Origin: Reticulitermes lucifugus
Lineage: Eukaryota > Arthropoda > Insecta > Blattodea > Rhinotermitidae
Length of the DNA stretch: 26,310 nucleotides
Assembly (NCBI GenBank): GCA_026260175.1
Contig: JAKCWW010008191.1
Location: 258-26,567, forward strand
Reading direction: 5' to 3'
The translations under genes and the position numbers were made by a program. Positions 1 through 9,559 of the stretch are shown here, in pieces; position 1 is the first letter of the stretch, and every line of letters starts with the position of its first letter. The notes below the pieces were generated by a model. The model worked only from the letters and a program-made list of their open reading frames with translations, did not search any database and was not told where the DNA came from.

Positions 1-366
1 CTTAATGATCTGTACTCATCACCAATATTATTCTGGTGATCAAATCAAGAAGAATGAGGTGGGCGGGGCACTTAGCACATATGGGGGAGGGGAGAGGTGC
101 ATACAGGAATTTGGTTGGAAGGCCTGAGGGAAGCCATTTGGAAGACCCAGGCTTAGATGGGAGGATAATATTAAAATGGATCTTCATGAAGTGGGATGAG
201 GGGGCATGGACTGGATTGATATGGCTCAGGATAGGGATAGGTGGCAGGCTCTTGTGAATGCGGTAATGAACCTTCGGGTTCCATAAAATGTGGGGAATTT
301 CTTGACTAGCTGAGGCCTGTTAGCTTCTCAAGAAGGACTCTGCTCCATGGAGTTAGTTAGTTAGTC
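1..366 (+). mobile_element. 3' end of a LINE (RTE-like) retrotransposon, decayed
   Basis: This is the C-terminal tail of a non-LTR retrotransposon polyprotein plus its 3' UTR, entering from beyond the left edge. Readable pieces are NLYSSP-like residues near the start, the hallmark [14 protein letters not shown] (from about 48), then LVGRPEG. After a frame change near 150 come [13 protein letters not shown], a TGA stop where a W/G is expected, and [23 protein letters not shown] with the natural stop at 284-286. The RRxRWxGHxxRM and GRPxxRW blocks are known from LINE C-termini, often mis-annotated as craniofacial development protein 2-like. The 3' UTR ends in a short (GTTA)n tail at about 353-366. 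The frameshift and stop show it is dead. Clade assignment is tentative. Confidence 0.85.
353..366 (+). repeat. TTAG tetranucleotide tail of the LINE
   Basis: GTTAGTTAGTTAG ends the LINE 3' UTR. Several LINE groups end in a short microsatellite rather than poly-A. The unit is four bases, so it is not the insect telomeric TTAGG repeat. Confidence 0.6.
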
Positions 367-1440
367 CGCTATACATTTCATTCATGTAAAGTAGCTGAAA
401 CATATAATAGAAATTGGGTTATGCGGATTACAACATCACTCAAGGCCACAAAGCCAGCTATCTATTTACATTTTTTCCCCGTCTGTGCATTTTAGTTATT
501 TCCGTGCACATGCCATGTTAAAAAAATTTTTCAGGCTTGATATGTAGAATCACATTGGTAGTACTGTATCAGAATAAGTAGACATGATAGTAACTGTTGA
601 ATGGCATTAGAATAGGTTCTAGAGATTGTGCAATAGAGATTTATATTGATACAATAATGACTGGTACATTACTTCTTTATTGCAGTAGTGCTGTCTGTTG
701 TCATGCATTGGAATTCTGTGAGCCACTGTTGAATCATTAGTTTACAGTGTTTTCACTTTTGGCATTGTAAAAGATTAATATAAGGAAGAAAGCACTTTTA
801 AATGTAACTTAGAGAAAAGTATAGAACTGAGTAGAAAATTACTCAGTTCGAAGAGAACCCATGACCATTGTCACTTGCTTTTCAGAGGTAATGTGATGAG
901 GTAGCTTGTGGTGTTGGCAAACAAAAATGTATTGGTTATAAATCTGTTCTTTGATTGTTGAATGTTGTACACATAGTACTGTTTCTCAGAACAGGCAGTG
1001 TCAAATATGTGAAGAACGGTCTGACATGTATAATGCAGAATCCGCTTGTATTGATTTAATGATTGCTTACAGATCTGAAGTAACATTCCAAACTATGTAA
1101 TGTATAGTGAAATACAGGTAAAATAACATATGCATGTTTAAACACTATAAACTGGATTAGTTTACTTGTCTGTAAGTGAAATATACACATACTTTGAAAC
1201 TTTGTATATGTCCTCAGGAAATAAAAAGGCATTTGCCTGAATGTACTGTCTGTACCCATCATGGATCAGTTTAAGAAGAACAAGTGGAGGGTCATGCCAA
1301 GCAGTAAACTGGAGACAGTTGGCACCATATATTCAAAGTTAATGTAATTCATGTACTTATTTTTACATGGTATTAGAAATAGACTGCATAGTATTTATAA
1401 AAATATTGAATATTAGGGTTACTGCCTTCATGGATGTAGG
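367..1440. other. Intergenic stretch, nothing recognised
   Basis: AT-rich sequence with stop codons in all frames and very few CpG. The short open frames here have no recognisable domain or coding character. Probably decayed repeat or unique spacer. Confidence 0.6.
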
Positions 1441-1444
1441 TCTA

Positions 1445-1635
1445 ATGCTGTGTAGTTTGGTCGCTAGTTACCAGTGTTTTGGAAAGAACCTGCTACCTCT
1501 ATCATCAGGGTAATTGTTAATGGGAAGGCTGTTTCAAATCAAGATAGCTATGCCATGCTAGACTACATGGTACTCCAGCCCAGAAGACAGTAATCTTCCT
1601 AGTCATCGCTGTGAAAACCTCAAGTCTCACAATGT
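1445..1635 (+). repeat. Dispersed repeat, copy A
   Basis: The block around 1600-1632 (CTGTGAAAACCTCAA core) recurs at 1803-1830 and, more diverged, at 23680-23705. The part before it (TGCTACCTCTATCATCAGGG, then AGAAGAC) resembles 23560-23670. Such shared blocks at several places suggest an old interspersed family. I cannot name it. Confidence 0.45.
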
Positions 1636-1769
1636 GGTTTTGAGTCTTTCATGAGTTTAATGATACACATTTGCAGCCATCTTGGATGTGATGTTTAATC
1701 TAGAGAGTGGCAGACATTCTGTAGGAATGTATAGTCCAAAAATCTGTAAATTTTGACCAGACTGTACAG

Positions 1770-1832
1770 CATGACATCCTAGAAAATGATAAACTTCATA
1801 GTTATCACTGTGAAAACCTCAAATCTCATACA
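1770..1832 (+). repeat. Dispersed repeat, copy B
   Basis: Shares ACTGTGAAAACCTCAAATCTCA with the block at 1607-1630. Its upstream part (GACATCCTAGAAAA...) aligns with the ACATCCAACAAGACTTGAA block at 23647. A partial, diverged copy of the same family. Confidence 0.45.
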
Positions 1833-1860
1833 GTTTAAGTCCTTTGGATTTCTGTTCATT

Positions 1861-2750
1861 AACAAATTACTATACAGATATTTTCAGTATACTTGTGCAT
1901 AGAAAAACCTTGTTTGCATATATGTAACAGAAAATGTGACTCTTTCTTGACATTTGTAATAACTTTAACCAGATGGCTAGGTATAAGGGTGTCAGGATAA
2001 AAAAGGTTAGCATTCTCAGTCACTGAAAAATGTTAGTCATAACTTTTGCGTTATGGCCAGAGGCATAAGCCCTTCAAGAATCTTGATTCTCACTGCAAAC
2101 ATACATATAATGTTATTGGTTATCATGTTTTTATGGTAGGTTTTGCTCAGTTGATTGCTGAGTTTTTTATCATTACATCAGCCTGCTACAACCGTCCTGT
2201 TAACTTTTCAGCTAAAAAGTTCATAAATGAAAGTTCACAAAATTACATTACTTGTGAAGACTTTGTACATTTTAGTTTCATGTCCAGAGTAATATCAATA
2301 TGGCACACCCTTTTGAACTTCTGAAGTAGAAGCCATACATAATGCAGGAAATTTTTGTGCAATAATAGAGCTTAGAAAATGTGCAGTTTTTGGCCTGAAA
2401 ATTTGAGGTTATGTGTGACAAGTGTAACATGGAGGGAATATGTGCAGTAGAAATTGTACACTGAAATGGATCACTGAATGGTACAATTGTACAGTGTTTG
2501 TTATTGCTGGCTTCACCATACACACTGGACCAATTGAAGGGAAGCATGCAGTAAAGAACTTCCTGAACTACGTGTGTTTCAGTGATGTCCTCACATGAGT
2601 TCAGTCAACAAGACCAACAGTAACTAACCCAGTTTCAAATCACTGTGTGTTAGCAAATTAGGTAAAACAGACAGTGAATACATATGTAGATAAGTGTTGC
2701 TATTGCAGAGTCTTATTGACAGGAGAAATAAAAATGATCCCATCATAAGT
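1861..2750. other. Intergenic stretch, nothing recognised
   Basis: No gene, RNA or transposase signature seen. Short open frames at 2046-2324 (+) and 2278-2547 (-) show no homology I recognise and no splice context. Confidence 0.55.
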
Positions 2751-2751
2751 A

Positions 2752-3056
2752 ATAACTCAGTGTCACTACTAACACATTATTACTACTAACACACTTATAA
2801 ATAACACAGTGTCACTACTCATACCATTGTAACTAACACTGTTACTGCTCACATTGTTATAACTGACAGCATGATTTAACTGGCATGTAACTAACATAGT
2901 GTAATTACTAAAACACATATAACTAACAGAGTGCCAATACTGACGCTGCTAACACTGCCATACTCTTAAACCACTACACAATGACCACATTGTCTAGTAA
3001 GAAACATACTGTTACTACTGACACACTGTCACTGTTAACACTGTCACTCCTTACAG
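2752..3056 (+). repeat. Degenerate tandem repeat (about 16 bp unit)
   Basis: About 300 bp built from variations on CTAACACTGTCACTA (examples: ACACAGTGTCACTACT, TAACACTGTTACTGCT, TTAACACTGTCACTCC). Unit length drifts around 14-18 bp and copies are heavily mutated, so this is an old minisatellite. It ends abruptly near 3056. Confidence 0.7.
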
Positions 3057-3794
3057 GATGAGCAGCCTTCTCATTCTGGTGCTTTAAAGTAAGAAGATAA
3101 ACCTGTGTGGTGTGGTATATATGTACATATGAAGTGTATTGTCAGAAAGGAAAACCAAGATGTGAATGACCAGAATTGGAAGTCCATTTGAGCAACATTT
3201 TATTCTGAAGATATTATCAGAGTGTAAGTTGATTGTGCAGTGAATTCTTAGAAATTTATAACACTGGAGTTAGTAGTAGAGGTGTAGTATAGTTTGGAGT
3301 TGTGTGTTTGCATGTATGTTATGGACACTAGACAAAGTGTAGCTAGAAATCTAAAATGTTCTGAAACATGGAATAAGTGTGTAACTTCTACAGAAGATGA
3401 AGGAAACTCCAAAAATAAAAATATTCATGAAAATGTAGTTTCAAGGTTTCGAATTCTAGACCTCCCAGATGCAAATTCAGTGTGGTAACAACTTGACTGA
3501 TTGGTTAAAGTGGATGTTAGAGAAATACAGTTATTAAGTCAACATTGCCTGACGTATGGTTATTTAGTACAATCAGTAGGACAGTGGAAGGAAATTAACC
3601 TTGTGCATCAATTGGTGGTGGCTATAAAATTCTTGGAATGATTTTGTTTTGTAACCAGTTGTGTAACATTGGACTTAGTCATTTTAAAATTGTGTCTGTC
3701 CATGTTTCCACTTGTCAAGGCTTTGATTTCAACACTGTATAGTTGTGTCAGCTGTGGCAGAAATAAGAGATATGTGTTCATATCTCATTGACAA
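3057..3794. other. Intergenic stretch, nothing recognised
   Basis: AT-rich unique-looking DNA between the tandem array and the mariner relic. The open frame at 3294-3488 has no recognisable domain. Confidence 0.55.
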
Positions 3795-4376
3795 ATGAGT
3801 AACCAAGTTGGAGTAAAGAAATGACATCAAATTTTGTCTGAAATTAGGAAAGAGTACAAGTGAAATGTGTGCAGTGCCCAGAAGCTATGAAGAAATCAGT
3901 AGCTTTCAATTGGCATAAATGGGTCAAAGGAGGTTGACAGAATGTGGAAAATATTGAACACTGTGGTTGTGTGAAAATGCATAAAGATGATGAAAATGTT
4001 AAAAACATGCAGTATCTTGTGCCTTCAGGCAAAGCCAAACAGCCAGCCAGGCTTACTGTGTGAAAATACTGATCAGGTTAGATGAAGTTGTGCATTGAAA
4101 AAGGCCTAAAGTTTGGCCCAGTAATTGGTTTCTCCATCTTGATAACACTTCAGCTCACCTGGCCCTGTCTGGCAGTTTAATGCAAATATAACTATTGTTG
4201 GACTGGAACGCCCGTGTTATTTATCAGACTTGGCTTCCAATGACTTACAGTTCTCACAAAATTAGTATGCACCTTGATGGGGTGAAGATTGCAGGAATTG
4301 AAGATGTTCAGCAAAATGTAATGGCAGTGCTGAAAGTATACAGGAATAGTTCTAATAAAATCATGCAGGGAACATT
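3795..4376 (+). mobile_element. Mariner transposase relic, internally deleted
   Basis: Pieces of a mariner-type transposase can be read in order across frameshifts. The N-terminal DIKFCLKLGKSTSE (from about 3823) matches the family's conserved IKFCxKLGKSxxE start. Then come FNWHKW.KGGQNVEN, DENVKNMQYLV and RLTV. The central third is missing, and the sequence resumes with KRPKVWPSNWFLHLDNTSAHLAL (the HxDNAPAH block), then DGVKIAGIEDVQQNVMAVLKV. Several in-frame stops are present. The second catalytic aspartate region (LDNTSAH) is recognisable but mutated. Inactive. Confidence 0.85.
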
Positions 4377-5207
4377 ATAGCCACATCTCATACTGATCCA
4401 CCACTTCCTGTTGACCAAATTATTTACCTGGCCACCAGATTTCAAAATTTTTCAACCCCCAGGAGTTTCCACTGTTTTGTTTTTCCATCATTCTTTTGTG
4501 AGAAACAGTGGGTTGAAGGGATGGTTGTATGACATCACTCATGCTGCACATGTGACCCACAGGTGCCATTCTATTTCACATCAGATTTACTATCAGTTTT
4601 GTAATATTTGCAAGACATTTTAGCTGTGGTGCAAGACTTGCAGTTAGTGTTGACACTTACTGCCCATGGTATAGGTAATAGAAGATTTGTGTTCACTTCC
4701 ACCATTAAATGGAGATATGCTGTGGTGGAAATGGACACAACATATTGCTTATGTCTGTTATCTTCTTTGTGATGTTTTCACTTCTTGTTTAATTACATGA
4801 TGTATCTGCAACAAATGATGTCACAAAACAAATATGAGCTACTTCGGTCCTTGTAATTATTATTTTTTTAGAGTTCAGACTTCTAATCTGGCAGCTAGGA
4901 AGCTATTGTTGAAAATGCCATGACACACACCAACAAGTTGTCAGGAAAAGATATATAACATGTTAATTTACTAATGCTTTATAGATTTGTTCATGCTTTC
5001 CATTAGAATGTAGTTGGACTTTAATGTTTATGAAAGTACTGCTGTCTTTAAGGGGCATTTTCTTCGTTGCATGCTCAGTGGGTTTGTCAGCTTCTGCTTT
5101 GAGTATACATATTAGTTTATTTACTTAAGTTCTGATCCCGTGTTACAAACAGATTACTGTGAAGGGCCCCAGGTGCTGTACTGTCCTTCATATTACCATA
5201 CAGGCTT
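4377..5207. other. Intergenic stretch upstream of the zinc-finger exon
   Basis: No exon or repeat recognised. If the zinc-finger sequence is a 3' exon, the region before it is intron and ends in the pyrimidine-rich acceptor TTATGTCTTGCAG at 5206-5218. I cannot place the upstream exon. Confidence 0.5.
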
Positions 5208-5705
5208 ATGTCTTGCAGGGTCATCACCTTCAGAAGTAGGGAAGGCAGCAACACAGTGTATGCAATGGCAGGGCGTGAACAGGTGTTCACCTGTGAGACG
5301 TGTAAGCGTTCTTTTGGGTACAAGCATGTGCTGCAGAACCATGAGCGAACTCACACTGGGGAGAAGCCATTCCACTGTGGGGTGTGTGACAAGAAGTTTA
5401 CACGTGACCACCATCTCAAAATGCACATGCGGCTTCACTTGGGCCAGAAGCCCTATGAGTGCACCGAATGTGACCGCAAGTTCGTTCAGGTGGCCAATTT
5501 GCGTCGACATCTCCGTGTGCACACTGGTGAACGACCCTACCCTTGTGGACTCTGCAAGTCCAAATTTTCAGATTCAAATCAGCTCAAATCTCACATGTTA
5601 ATTCACAAGGGTGAAAAACCTTTCAAGTGCATATGGTGTCAGCGAAGATTTAGACGTCGGCAACAGTTGCTACATCACAAGTGCTCCAGCAAGAAAGATA
5701 AATAA
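5208..5705 (+). CDS. Krüppel-type C2H2 zinc-finger protein (last exon or short gene)
   Basis: A predicted nuclear, sequence-specific DNA-binding protein. Five tandem fingers start with CETC, CGVC, CTEC, CGLC and CIWC. The first four have Cx2Cx12Hx3H spacing; the fifth ends HKC (C2HC), as in Krüppel. The recognition helices [24 protein letters not shown] and SDSNQLKS are those I know from insect Krüppel, so similar DNA specificity is likely. Finger 5 (RRRQQLLH) differs. The linker after finger 2 is HLGQKP instead of HTGEKP. The stop follows 7 residues after the last cysteine, so the long C-terminal repression region of Drosophila Kr is absent. Start: the ATG at 5208 is possible (in-frame stop at 5160-5162), but TTGCAG at 5213-5218 is a good acceptor, so the true exon may be 5219-5705. 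Orthologue or paralogue of Kr is undecided. Confidence 0.85.
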   Translation: MSCRVITFRSREGSNTVYAMAGREQVFTCETCKRSFGYKHVLQNHERTHTGEKPFHCGVCDKKFTRDHHLKMHMRLHLGQKPYECTECDRKFVQVANLRRHLRVHTGERPYPCGLCKSKFSDSNQLKSHMLIHKGEKPFKCIWCQRRFRRRQQLLHHKCSSKKDK

Positions 5706-6129
5706 TTAAATACAGTTATAGTCAGTCAGTAATATGAGACTGGAAGCATTTTGTAAGTATTAACAAATTTCTTTCTGCTACCTGACTGCATTAAAATTTT
5801 AGCATATACTGGGAAATGTCAAGCTCTGCTGCTGTTTCAGTTCAGCTGTGAGAAAGAGAGGAGAAATTCTCAGTGCCAGATACTGACAAAACGTAATTTC
5901 CTTTTATATTGACATGCCTGAAATCATTTACCTTTTTGATGTAATACAGAACAGCACATCTGTATAATGAAAACTATTGCACTTATTCTATTCCTGAAGC
6001 ACAGGTATGTGTAAAGTCATCTGCTTATTAGCCAGAAGTGGAGGTATCAGTATTGTTGCTGCAATCAGTGTCGGAAACTTCTCTACCATATTTCATTGGA
6101 ATGTGTTGTACTTCTTTTGCTTATAGCTT
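5706..6129 (+). other. Candidate 3' UTR of the zinc-finger gene
   Basis: Non-coding sequence after the stop. An ATTAAA hexamer at 5790-5795 is followed by T/G-rich DNA, and an AATAAA occurs later at 6284-6289 inside the transposase relic. Either could be a polyadenylation signal; neither is proven. Confidence 0.3.
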
Positions 6130-7310
6130 ATCCATTGGCCAGTAGAGCTTCTGATATTTAAAAGTGAAACAACACTTTTCCAGACTGCCATGTTTATATT
6201 TTCAGTGACTTGTGTCATAAGGTTTTGACAGTTCCACTTTGACCAACATTTTAATGAGATGCTAGAATTTTGATAATGTTCCAAATAAATCCTGTTACAT
6301 TTAGGCCACAGTGGTGTGGGGATAACCATACTGTTTTATGGTCAAGTGCTCTAAAGATGGAATCTGTGACATGTTGGTGGTGGATGTTGAATCCAGACAA
6401 GTTGAAGTTGTTAAATTTTTGTCATTTCCTCACAAACTGTATTATCTGTGTGAAGCAACTTTCTAATTTGTATATTTTTAACGCCAAAGTCAGAGGTTTA
6501 TTACCTTGTATGCAGTGATATGGAGCACTATCTAGCGCTGTTAGGCAGTGTGGAGGAAAATTGGAAACTATCATTTTTCTAACCCACTTCCAAAAATGCT
6601 TGCGTTCATTTCATTGTGGTAATGCTGCTCTTTGCCTGTGCTTTAAAAATAGGGTACTTTTGAAACAAACCCCCTTTATTAACCACTGTGTGCAATTATC
6701 CACCACTGACCACAGTTGTTCTTCGTAACACCATCTGTCTTAATTGTGCCAACACTCGTAACTGTAAATAGTGGATGAATCCATGTTTCATTCATATACA
6801 TTGAAAGTTTCTTGTTGAAAGCCAGTCCATCATTATTCTCAACTAGGCGACCCTCCATGCCACAATACCATGTGTCTCCATTAAAGGACCTCTTGTTTTT
6901 ACAGTTTTTAAATTTAAAGCCATTTTCCTTCCAGACTTCTCAGAAAGTTTCTCACCATCAGGAAATATACTTTGTTCTTTCAAGGTCAATAATACATTTT
7001 TAAATATTGGAATATTTTGTTCACAGTATAAAAGTTGTGAATTAAGTACAAACAAATTGATGCCATCAAGTTTGACTGTATTAGAACTGCATATATGTAT
7101 TTTACCATGTGAGTTATAATTCCTCTGTTCCACTGCTTCCCGTGTTGGCTTATTTCTTATGTGATTGCTTCTGATTTTCCTGTTACACCAGCAGCACGTT
7201 TTATTTTATGTTGGAAATTCCAAATTTTCACTTGACTTGAGTAGAAAGCTCTATGATGTTATGTATAATATTGTAGCCTTCACTGCGAATAATTGGTCTG
7301 AGTTTATTTT
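6130..7310 (-). mobile_element. IS630/Tc1-type DDE transposase relic, near full length
   Basis: Read on the minus strand across frameshifts, this matches a transposase family common in arthropod genomes. From right to left: RPIIRSEGYNII (about 7300), RAAGVTGKSE (helix-turn-helix region, about 7190), then an open block at 7133-6843 with LKEQSIFPDGEKL and GPLMETHGIVAWR. Next come YMNETW (about 6790), IIAHSG, YHNEMNA (about 6610), LDSAPYHC (about 6520), and VWLSPHHCGLNVTGFIW (about 6310). The family norms are YxDETW, DNAPYH and NPIExxW. The first catalytic Asp is Asn here and the final Glu is lost, and there are several stops. It is therefore inactive. I did not find its terminal inverted repeats. 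Confidence 0.8.
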
Positions 7311-8486
7311 TTTAATTTGAAAATGTCATCAGGATAGGATAAAGATGCGCTGCTTTTGTGAACTGTTAAGGAAAATTACAGCAGCATCCACTGTACAAGG
7401 AAGCACAGTACAAAATACTGACGATTTCCCACCGAGTTTTGTGAATATGTTCCTTCTCCTACATTTTTACTTTTAAATTAGTTGGACTTCTTGCCACATG
7501 TAGAAGTTAACTGACAAGGTAGAAGAATACAGATTTCCTGCAACCAAACATTAGGCAGAGCTATGACATTTTGTGATGCATTTCATTCATGTGTTGATTC
7601 CAAGGCGTATTGATTTCTGGTCTGGGTGTGAAAAAATGCACTTCCATTCTGCACTTCATTTTGGATAGGCACTTAATGTTGCGTGTAAGCATTTATTGCT
7701 GTGATCCTGTGACATGTTTTTGTCTGTCGATGTCTTAGACTTAAGAATTATGATTGTCAGAGTAACTCATGCTGTAAACAACTCTGAGATTTCATGTTTG
7801 GTTTAAGGTTATAACCATTAATGGGTTATGGTGTTCCTTACTGTTCTGTGTATGACACACAATTGCTAAGTCATGAAAGAAGTGCACATCACTGTATGTT
7901 TGCAGTGATCCTTTTACCTTCTACAGTGTGTTCTTATGGTATATTTTGTCCCACGTCTTGACCCCATAAAAATGAGGTATGGCAGGGGATCCCTAGGCCC
8001 CCTATATCATATTTGTAAGTGTTAACTATTTTTAGCTGTCAGTTATGGTGTGAGGAAGGAAGAGACATAGTAGCAAGACTTGTTAACGCTTTGGAAATTC
8101 CAGTTTTGCAGTGTGTTGGTTAGCTTCTTCAATGGAGACAGTGATACCTCAAATATGAGTTATTTAAAACTTGACAAGAAGATGTCAGCACTAACAAGAC
8201 TTGAAGAACCCATGTTTATGCAGAAAACTGGTGCAATACGGAAACACCTTGTTGAGGATAACAGAACCGTTTGTTTGTTTATCAGACCCTTTGTTTAGTT
8301 GTGTAGTAACATTTTTAAAATGGAACTGCAAGGAATTAATGTAATAGTTGATGTTTAATTTGTCCAAGCCTTCAAGGAATTGCTAGCCCAACTTGCTTCA
8401 AGTCCTTATAGGTTAACTTTTATAGATTCCTATTTTATACATTGTTTTTATTGGCACATACTCATCAAAATGATAATCCATCATTG
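7311..8486. other. Intergenic stretch, nothing recognised
   Basis: No domain, RNA gene or clear repeat seen. An open frame at 8080-8298 (+) has no recognisable features. Confidence 0.5.
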
Positions 8487-8744
8487 AGCAGATTGGTTCA
8501 GTTGGTGGCATGTATTAGGGAGGTGCTTGATTTGAATCTTGGCTGTGTCGATATCCTGACTGAAGCTTTTTTGTGGTTTTCCTGTGTCCATCCAGGGAAC
8601 TACCAGGAATGTATGTTAAATTTCAACATGACTGTTTCCTTCCACATTCTTTCCTATTGATTGTTCACTGGCTTAATGCCATTCAACTCTTTTTCTGGAT
8701 TACTGACAGTGTCATTAAATGAACTATAAGTAAATTAATCAATC
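8487..8744 (+). mobile_element. tRNA-derived SINE relic
   Basis: The 5' part resembles a tRNA promoter. TGGTTCAGTTGG at 8494 fits pol III box A (TRGYNNARNNG) exactly, and GATTTGAATCT at 8529-8539 is a mutated box B (GGTTCGAATCC), at normal spacing. The body contains GTGGTTTTCC and a TTCCTTCCACATTCTTTCCTA stretch, which I associate with insect tRNA-derived SINEs. The end is an A/T-rich simple tail near 8720-8744. It is too mutated to be a working tRNA gene. Confidence 0.65.
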
Positions 8745-8812
8745 AGGTTTATGCCATGTTCCATTTTTATGGGATTAGTTCTCAGTTTGGATATAGCCAC
8801 CTTCAGAAATTA

Positions 8813-9195
8813 CATCAGACGATGAAGTTCTCAGAATGCTACCATAAACATACTTAATTACTTGTATGCTGATAACTCAGTTGCCTTTAAAGTAGTCAAC
8901 TTGCACAGAATTACACGTAGTAAGTGGCTATTTCCACTGCCCAGAACATTGCTGGAACCCATCTGCAGAATAGTTGTTGCATATCCACAAATTTCAACAG
9001 TGTCTGAAAATCTTTGGTCCTTCAAACTGGTCTTCAATTTTGGGAACAGCCAAATGTTGCAAGGGGCCCAGTCTGGATAATATGGTAGATGATCCAATTT
9101 TATCATCGATTTTGTGTGTGTGAGTATGTCATGAGCAGGGGCATTTTTCATGATGCAAGGTCAAGTACTAGGCCACGTTTATGTGTTCTCTGGCC
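8813..9195 (-). mobile_element. Mariner transposase C-terminal relic
   Basis: Minus-strand reading gives LHHEK then NAPAHDILTHTKSM, DHLPYYPDWAPCNIWLFPKLK (the mariner YSPDLAPCDFxLFPKLK block), LKDQRFSDTVEICGYATTIL, and after a frame change DYFKGN near the end. AGAACTT near 8829 resembles the inner part of a terminal repeat. Only the last 40% or so of the transposase is present and the frame is broken. Confidence 0.85.
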
Positions 9196-9274
9196 TTATT
9201 TAACCTTGCCATTATTCCAAAGAAGCAATGCAGGCTCCTTGTTTGACCTTGTTCAAGACACTGGAAATGAACAG

Positions 9275-9519
9275 CAGTGACATAGCTAGGTTTGTTTGAC
9301 GCCCAGGGCGAGTAATCACAATAGCTACCTCCAACAGAAATTATGAACTTTTAAAAAAACGTCTCATTTATTGAATTTGCTTATGTTTGGTGCAGTAATT
9401 TAAAATTCGTTGAGCACAGAAAATTATTTTTTTTCATTTGAAATGTTCATTTTGTCGCCCCTTCAATTCTGCTGCCTTGGGTGTCCACGCCACTCGGCCC
9501 CCCCCCACCAACACCACTG
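9275..9519 (+). mobile_element. Non-autonomous element with CAGTG ends, possibly hAT-type
   Basis: Starts CAGTGACATAGCTAGG and ends with a C-run and CACCACTG, so both tips read CAGTGRYG inwards. The internal GACGCCCAGGGCGAGTAATCACAAT block is repeated at 14070-14095, showing it is a dispersed family. CAGTG tips are typical of hAT elements, but I see no clear 8-bp target duplication. Confidence 0.45.
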
Positions 9520-9559
9520 GTGACTGGTGCCCTTGTGAGCAAAAGAGCAAATCAGCCTT

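Noticed and set aside
353..366. TTAG repeats as telomeric DNA
   Set aside because: The unit is TTAG, not the insect TTAGG, there are only three copies, and it sits at the end of a LINE 3' UTR.
5140..5601. Long overlapping open frames at 5140-5601 (+) and 5193-5522 (-)
   Set aside because: They are shadows of the zinc-finger frame, which alone has conserved motifs.
8494..8539. A working tRNA gene (box A and box B present)
   Set aside because: Box B is mutated, the stems do not pair as a cloverleaf, and the following sequence is SINE-like.
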